From UMGS172 sp045592985 (lineage in GTDB: Bacteria; Bacillota; Clostridia; Oscillospirales; Acutalibacteraceae), in assembly GCA_045592985.1 (NCBI GenBank), contig JAZNVU010000056.1, forward strand, positions 1-64,000: DNA of 64,000 nt, given 5' to 3'. Each line of letters opens with the position of its first letter. The stretch's first letter is position 1. The notes below the pieces were generated by a model. That model was given only the letters and a program-made list of their open reading frames with translations. It had not been told where the DNA came from and did no database searches. Positions 59,230 to 64,000 of this stretch are shown here, one piece after another. The translations under genes were made by a program, and so were the position numbers.

Positions 59230-59840
59230 ATATTAGACAGTATAAAAACGACTTAAGGGAAAGCATCAAACAAGAGCGACGCGATATGCCGCCCGAAGAA
59301 AAGAAAATTCTTGACAACGGAGTAACCCGAAACGTTTTTAAACTGTATCAGTATCGTTCCGCCAAAACAATAATGGTATATGTTTCGACGGTAATAGAAG
59401 TAGACACGTATGAGATAATCAAGGGTGCATGGCATGATGGCAAAAAGGTTGCCGTTCCGAGGTGTATTCCGGGAACACGATTCATGGATTTCCACTACAT
59501 AACCTCGTTCGACGACCTAAAACCGGGAACATTCGGAGTGCCCGAACCCGATCCTCAGTTGCCGACTGTAACTGATTTTGACGGTTGCCTTATGCTTTTG
59601 CCGGCACTGTCAATTGATTACCTTGGTTTCCGTTTGGGGTACGGAAAAGGTTATTACGACCGTTATATGTCTAAATTTAACGGTGCGTGCGCGGGTATTT
59701 GCTATACATCTAATATCAGACGGCACATGTATCATGGCCGGTTCGACCGTCCCGTTGATGTTGTGGTGACTGAAAAATGGATAAAGGATGTAAGTACAAG
59801 ACGTCGAGATAACCGAAAAAATTTCTTAAAAGTCAGATAG
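59217..59840 (+). CDS. 5-formyltetrahydrofolate cyclo-ligase
   Basis: The 207-residue protein makes 5,10-methenyl-THF from 5-formyl-THF with ATP. It has YVSTVIEVDTYEII, LLPALSIDYLGFRLGYGKGY (the family signature ends GYGKGYYDRY) and the N-terminal basic helix ESIKQERRDM. It overlaps the DJ-1 gene by 13 bases. It adds to the folate functions of the window (folD, thyX). Confidence 0.94.
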   Translation: MRPIDIRQYKNDLRESIKQERRDMPPEEKKILDNGVTRNVFKLYQYRSAKTIMVYVSTVIEVDTYEIIKGAWHDGKKVAVPRCIPGTRFMDFHYITSFDDLKPGTFGVPEPDPQLPTVTDFDGCLMLLPALSIDYLGFRLGYGKGYYDRYMSKFNGACAGICYTSNIRRHMYHGRFDRPVDVVVTEKWIKDVSTRRRDNRKNFLKVR

Positions 59841-59866
59841 CGAAGTTTTGAAAGGATTAAAACGGC

Positions 59867-61303
59867 ATGGATAACAACGATTTCAGATTGAATGAGTTTG
59901 CAAGCGGTAAAAACGGCGACGATAATGCTGTGTTTGAACCGAAGAAAAATGAAGTTGATTTGAACGGTTTTTTTAGTACCGACACCGAAAACACATATGA
60001 CCTGAATGCGTTTTCAGGTTCTCAGGCATCGTCCGATGATGACCATGAGCAAAACAGTGGAAACATGGAGTTTTTTGATAATGCAGAAATTTCACAAACA
60101 GATTCGGACGGTAATCTTGACCACAGTAATCTGAGTGACGATTTTGTTATCGGTAAAGACTTTTTTATTGACAGTACCGAGGCTGACGGAATGGTTGAGC
60201 CTGAGGTTAAAAAGCCTACCCCTAAAAAGAAACCTCAAAAACCGCAATCAGCAGGTAAAAGTTGCTTGCTCGCTGTTATTTGGATGGCACTTATCTTTGT
60301 TATATCTATTTCGGCGGCTGCTTGTATAATGTATTTCGGTATGGATTATCTGGGCGTTGGTTTTGAACAAAACGTCACGGCAGAAATAGAGATTCTTGTT
60401 GAAGAAGGAACAGGAACAAAAGAAATTGCCCAAAAACTTAAAGATGCAGGAATTATCGAAAGTCCGCTTTTCTTCCGATTTTATGCTAAACAAAGCGGTC
60501 AGGATGTCAAATTCCAGCATGGTATTTATTATTTTACCAAGCAGGACAGTTACGAGGATATAGCCGAGGCACTCTCAAAACAGGGTGTAATAGCCAATGC
60601 GGTTAGAGTAACCATTCCCGAAGGTCTCAATGTTGATGAGATTGCCGAACTAATGTATGAAAACCGCATATGCACAATCGAGCAATTTAAAATTGCAGTT
60701 AACGAGGCTACCGCTGCCAAATATAGTGTGTCGTTTATGGATGAACTTAAAACTCAGGAAGACGGTGTACATTATATTCTTGAAGGATTTTTGTTCCCTG
60801 ATACATACGAGTTTTACGCAACTTATGACAAATCGGGTGCAGAACAAGCAGTTAAAAAGATGTTGCAGAATATGGATAATAAGTTTAGCGAAGTTCTTCG
60901 AGCAAGAGCCAATGAACTAGGTTATTCCATGAACGATGTGCTGACGCTTGCCTCGATTATTGAAATGGAAGCAAGTGTTGCCGACTATTCCGTTAAACAA
61001 AAGGTATCGGCGGTATTTCACAATCGTTTAAAGAGTAAGGATATGAAGAAACTTCAGTCCGACCCTACACAGGATTATCCTTATAATACCGAGCGTTATG
61101 ATACTTACAAAATAGAGGGTCTTGCACCCGGTGCATATTGCTCGCCCGGTCTTGATTCTATAAAAGCGGCTCTTTATCCCGATGATACTTGCAAAGCGTT
61201 CTATTTCGTGACCGATAAGGATATGAATTTCTATTTCAGCAACACATATCAGGAGCACACCAACACTATACTTCTTCTCAAAAGGAAAGGTATCTATGAA
61301 TGA
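59867..61303 (+). CDS. mltG: endolytic murein transglycosylase MltG with long acidic N-terminus
   Basis: MltG cuts nascent peptidoglycan glycan chains and sets their length. The 478-residue protein has about 130 cytoplasmic residues, rich in Asp, Asn and Glu and of low complexity. One membrane helix (about 133-157), a LysM-like part (EEGTGTKEIAQKLKDAGII) and the YceG catalytic domain follow, with E366 in ASIIEMEAS and SDPTQDYPYNT. The signature EGLAPGAYCSPGLDSI is also present. The acidic N-terminus is longer than in E. coli MltG. ATG follows AAAGGA. It overlaps the U32 gene by 8 bases. Confidence 0.95.
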   Translation: MDNNDFRLNEFASGKNGDDNAVFEPKKNEVDLNGFFSTDTENTYDLNAFSGSQASSDDDHEQNSGNMEFFDNAEISQTDSDGNLDHSNLSDDFVIGKDFFIDSTEADGMVEPEVKKPTPKKKPQKPQSAGKSCLLAVIWMALIFVISISAAACIMYFGMDYLGVGFEQNVTAEIEILVEEGTGTKEIAQKLKDAGIIESPLFFRFYAKQSGQDVKFQHGIYYFTKQDSYEDIAEALSKQGVIANAVRVTIPEGLNVDEIAELMYENRICTIEQFKIAVNEATAAKYSVSFMDELKTQEDGVHYILEGFLFPDTYEFYATYDKSGAEQAVKKMLQNMDNKFSEVLRARANELGYSMNDVLTLASIIEMEASVADYSVKQKVSAVFHNRLKSKDMKKLQSDPTQDYPYNTERYDTYKIEGLAPGAYCSPGLDSIKAALYPDDTCKAFYFVTDKDMNFYFSNTYQEHTNTILLLKRKGIYE

Positions 61304-62528
61304 AAAATCGTTTATAAGACGGCCTGAACTACTTTGTCCCGCAGGTGATATCATAAGACTTAAAGCCGCGGTGGATTTTGGTGCTGATGCGGTGTATCTT
61401 GCAGGCGAAGAGTTTGGCATGCGCACTGCCGCAACCAATTTTGGCGAGGCTGATATGCGCGAAGGCGTTAAATATGCCCATGACCGCAACGTTAAAGTTT
61501 TTGTCACCTGCAACACCTTGCCTCACAATGCTGAGATGCCGAGGTTGCCGGCATTTTTGGAGATGCTCGAAGACGTAGGTGTTGACGGAATTATTGCGTC
61601 AGATATCGGTACTATGGGCCTTGTTAAAAAGCATGCACCTAAAGCCGAACTTCACGTTTCGGTGCAGTCGGGCATTGTTAACTATGTGACTGCAAATGCC
61701 TTTTATAACATGGGCGCAAAAAGAGTGGTTGTAGCACGTGAATTATCACTTGAGGAAATTGCAGAGATTAGAGCAAAAACCCCTCAAGAACTTGATATAG
61801 AAGCCTTTGTACACGGTGCCATGTGCGTTTCGTTTTCAGCAAGATGTCTGCTTTCTTCTTATATGACAGGTCGTGACGCCAACCGCGGTGACTGTGCTCA
61901 GTCCTGCCGCTGGAGTTACTCTCTTGTAGAAGAAAAAAGACCCGGTCAGTACTTTGACATAACCGAGACCGATAAAGGTACATATATTCTTAATGCCGAT
62001 GACCTTTGTATGGCTGAACATATAGGAGATTTGTTAAAGGCGGGTGTATATAGCCTTAAAATTGAAGGCAGAGCAAAATCGCACTACTACACCGCCGTTA
62101 CGGCAAACGCTTACCGTGGTGCTATAGATGCATTTCTAAAGAACCCTGATGAGCCTATTCCCGGTTGGGTTACTGACGAACTTAATAAAATCAGCCATCG
62201 TAATTATTCTACGGGATTTTATTATGGTAGACCCGAAAACGCCCAAACCTATAAAAACGCAGGTTATCAGAGGGATTATTCGGTAGCAGGTATTGTTACA
62301 GGGTATGAAGACGGTAAAATCTTGCTTGAACTTAAAAACAAGTTCTTAAAAGGGCAGGAACTTGACTGTTTAGAGCCTTATTCGGTACCGTTTATCATTA
62401 AGGCTGACGAAATGTATAATGAAAAGAACGAACTTATTGACTCAGCACCTCACCCGACCATGACGGTAAAAATACCTTTTGAAAGACCTCTTAAAACAGG
62501 CTCGTTACTCAGAATGAAAACTGAATAA
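61296..62528 (+). CDS. U32 family peptidase (TrhP-like)
   Basis: The 410-residue protein shows the U32 signature EAFVHGAMCVSFSARCLLSS with the following CAQSCRW Cys set, and ELLCPAGDIIRLKAAVDFGA at the N-terminus. U32 proteins include peptidases and the prephenate-dependent tRNA-hydroxylation protein TrhP (YegQ). The Cys-rich centre and length fit the latter. Start ATG overlaps the mltG end by 8 bases (translational coupling). Confidence 0.93.
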   Translation: MNEKSFIRRPELLCPAGDIIRLKAAVDFGADAVYLAGEEFGMRTAATNFGEADMREGVKYAHDRNVKVFVTCNTLPHNAEMPRLPAFLEMLEDVGVDGIIASDIGTMGLVKKHAPKAELHVSVQSGIVNYVTANAFYNMGAKRVVVARELSLEEIAEIRAKTPQELDIEAFVHGAMCVSFSARCLLSSYMTGRDANRGDCAQSCRWSYSLVEEKRPGQYFDITETDKGTYILNADDLCMAEHIGDLLKAGVYSLKIEGRAKSHYYTAVTANAYRGAIDAFLKNPDEPIPGWVTDELNKISHRNYSTGFYYGRPENAQTYKNAGYQRDYSVAGIVTGYEDGKILLELKNKFLKGQELDCLEPYSVPFIIKADEMYNEKNELIDSAPHPTMTVKIPFERPLKTGSLLRMKTE

Positions 62529-62537
62529 AACTTATAA

Positions 62538-62578
62538 AAATCACCTTTTATACACAGAATATAAAGGGTGATTTTTTT
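62538..62578 (+). terminator. terminator hairpin overlapping the PBP ribosome binding site
   Basis: A 15-bp stem (62538-62552 with 62560-62574, one G-T pair) with a 7-base loop is followed by a T run to 62578. Its 3' arm contains the ribosome binding site AAAGGGTGA of the next gene, and the T run includes the first bases of its TTG start. Confidence 0.8.
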
Positions 62579-64000
62579 GTCAGGCTATTATAAAAGAATG
62601 TTAATCTGTTTCATTTGTTTATTACTTATAATGGCGGTATGCGGTGTGAGGGTTGCTGTTATATCGGTCGACCGAGACTATAAGGAGACGGCAATATCGC
62701 AGTCACAAAGAAGGGTGACGGTGGCGGTTAGCCGCGGTACAGTTTATGACTGCAACGGTGTTCCGCTTACCGACGTAAATCCTCGGGATATCACAGTGGT
62801 TTTTCCGTCAGAGCAGGGTGCCGTTGCACTCACCGAATTGTTAAGCGGTGAGCAACTTGAAAATGCCATGGCAAGGCTTTCAAAGGGTAATCCTGTCGTA
62901 CTGGATTTGCCGTATTACGGCAATAGTGATGCGGTGGCTTCATTGCGAATTAATCAGCGTTATTCGGGTGTATTGAACCATGTAATAGGATATACGGATA
63001 AAGACGGCAATGGGGTTTACGGCATCGAAAAAGGTATGGACGGAATCCTTTGCGGTGTGCCGATTAATGTAACCTATACAGCCGATACCGCAGGCAGAAT
63101 GTTAGTAGGTGAGGGATATGCGGTTTCGGGACTTCAAACTAACTCGGTGAAATTGACGATAGATGCAAAAATTCAAGCAATAGTCGAAAAAGCCATGCAA
63201 ACAGTGCCTCGAGGTGCCGCAGTGGTGGTTGAAGCACAAAGCGGAAAAATCAGGGCAATGGTAAGCCGACCTGTTTTTGACCCAGAAAATATTGCAGATT
63301 ACCTACAGTCTGAGGACTCTCCTCTGATTAACCGCGCGTTGTATCCGTATAATGTAGGTTCGGTGTTCAAACCGTGCATTGCTGCCGCTGCACTCGAAAA
63401 CGGTTTTGGAAACTACACCTACAACTGCACAGGTAGTATCAGTCACAAAGGAATTTTATTCAAGTGCAACAAAATAGCAGGACACGGTGAACTTGATTTG
63501 AACAATGCCATCGGTGTTTCGTGCAATACTTTTTTCTACACGTTGGCAGGAAAAATAGGTGCAAATGCCGTTTATTATTCGGCAGAGGCGCTAAGGTTTG
63601 GCAAAAGCATCGACCTTGGCGGCGGGTTAAGCGCACAAAGCGGAAATCTTACTAGTATTTCTACTCTTAATGAGTCATCGGCGGCTCTGATAAATTTGTC
63701 AATAGGACAAGGCGACCTTATGTTGACACCGATTGCGGTGTCGAATTTATACTGTGCTATTGCAAACAACGGCAGTTATTATTTGCCGACCATAATTGAG
63801 GGCGTTACAAAAAACGGCGTGTATGAGAAAAATGTTGACTCTTTGCCGACGAGTGCCATGAGTAAATCTACAGCGGAAATGTTAAAACAATACCTAAAAA
63901 ACGCTCTCTGTGAGGGTACCGGTTCTGCGGCGTACACAGAAGGTGTTATAGCCGGCGGTAAAACCGGCACGGCACAAACAGGGTGGAAGGATGGAGACCG
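62577..64000 (+). CDS. class B penicillin-binding protein transpeptidase (partial, runs off the right edge)
   Basis: The visible 474 codons start at TTG 62577, with AAAGGGTGA 6-8 bases before it. An ATG at 62598 has no comparable site. An N-terminal membrane helix (about 9-31), RGTVYDCNGVPL and a pedestal lead to the transpeptidase motifs SxxK at S262-K265 (GSVFKP), SxN at S315-N317 and KTG at 462-464. This order and spacing define class B PBPs (PBP2/FtsI/SpoVD-like), which cross-link peptidoglycan. The C-terminus lies outside the window. The non-catalytic part is short. Confidence 0.92.
   Translation, partial: MSGYYKRMLICFICLLLIMAVCGVRVAVISVDRDYKETAISQSQRRVTVAVSRGTVYDCNGVPLTDVNPRDITVVFPSEQGAVALTELLSGEQLENAMARLSKGNPVVLDLPYYGNSDAVASLRINQRYSGVLNHVIGYTDKDGNGVYGIEKGMDGILCGVPINVTYTADTAGRMLVGEGYAVSGLQTNSVKLTIDAKIQAIVEKAMQTVPRGAAVVVEAQSGKIRAMVSRPVFDPENIADYLQSEDSPLINRALYPYNVGSVFKPCIAAAALENGFGNYTYNCTGSISHKGILFKCNKIAGHGELDLNNAIGVSCNTFFYTLAGKIGANAVYYSAEALRFGKSIDLGGGLSAQSGNLTSISTLNESSAALINLSIGQGDLMLTPIAVSNLYCAIANNGSYYLPTIIEGVTKNGVYEKNVDSLPTSAMSKSTAEMLKQYLKNALCEGTGSAAYTEGVIAGGKTGTAQTGWKDGD

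Noticed and set aside
1..64000. CRISPR array, insertion sequence or integrated prophage
   Set aside because: I saw no regularly spaced direct repeats, transposase, integrase or phage structural gene on either strand.

Overview
The window looks like chromosomal DNA of a low-GC, Gram-positive strict anaerobe of the class Clostridia (Eubacteriales/Oscillospirales-like). The reasons are strong GGAGG-type ribosome binding sites, a T-box leader on thrS, a lysine riboswitch, LexA sites of the Firmicutes form (GAAC-N4-GTTC), lipoprotein signal peptides, an electron-bifurcating [FeFe] hydrogenase, an Rnf complex, rubredoxin domains and ThyX. I cannot name a genus. Most of the window is ordinary core genome. 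Two AT-rich stretches (about 1-4.0 kb and 33.7-37.0 kb) look like accessory DNA.

Layout. 0-4 kb: accessory block with an unrecognised protein and a minus-strand pair, a DUF2971 protein followed by a zinc-ribbon/Vsr-like nuclease. It abuts the 3' end of tRNA-Tyr in a tRNA-Thr/tRNA-Tyr operon. 4.6-8.3 kb: a conserved hypothetical gene, SOS-controlled dinB and a lipoprotein with a papain-like C-terminus. 8.3-22.6 kb, all minus strand: ABC exporter, cohesin-like lipoprotein, membrane protein, folD, lgt, two M16 peptidase homologues (YfmH/YfmF type), a PrsA-like lipoprotein, mfd, pth and a membrane protein. 22.8-24.9 kb: T-box and thrS. 25.1-33.7 kb: an XRE regulator with palindromic operators, then a ten-gene hydrogenase operon. 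In that operon hydC is separated from the ferredoxin gene, hydB and hydA by a sensory-type [FeFe]-hydrogenase homologue, two DRTGG-type proteins, two HATPases and a PHP protein. 33.7-37 kb: a consensus promoter, a structured leader with a short ORF, potential pseudoknot and terminator, then two AT-rich secreted-protein genes and a decayed tail.

37-46 kb: a P-loop ATPase, a lysine-riboswitch-controlled NhaC-family transporter carrying a DnaJ-like cysteine-rich loop, a flavin reductase with two rubredoxin domains, an XRE/lipoprotein divergent pair, trmO, and metabolic or hypothetical genes. 46-54 kb, minus strand: rpsO-pnp and rnfCDGEAB, the latter with a near-consensus Rex operator. 54-64 kb: a DUF1846 protein, a PRPP synthetase, thyX, tmk, a DJ-1 family protein, 5-formyl-THF cyclo-ligase, mltG, a U32 peptidase and the start of a class B penicillin-binding protein that runs off the window.

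The genes fit a fermentative anaerobe that balances NADH and ferredoxin through HydABC and Rnf and may sense redox state through Rex and a regulatory hydrogenase. The observations most worth testing are the 33.7-kb leader, the H2-sensing-like cassette inside the hydrogenase operon, the zinc-finger loop of the lysine-regulated transporter, and the zinc-ribbon nuclease operon beside tRNA-Tyr.
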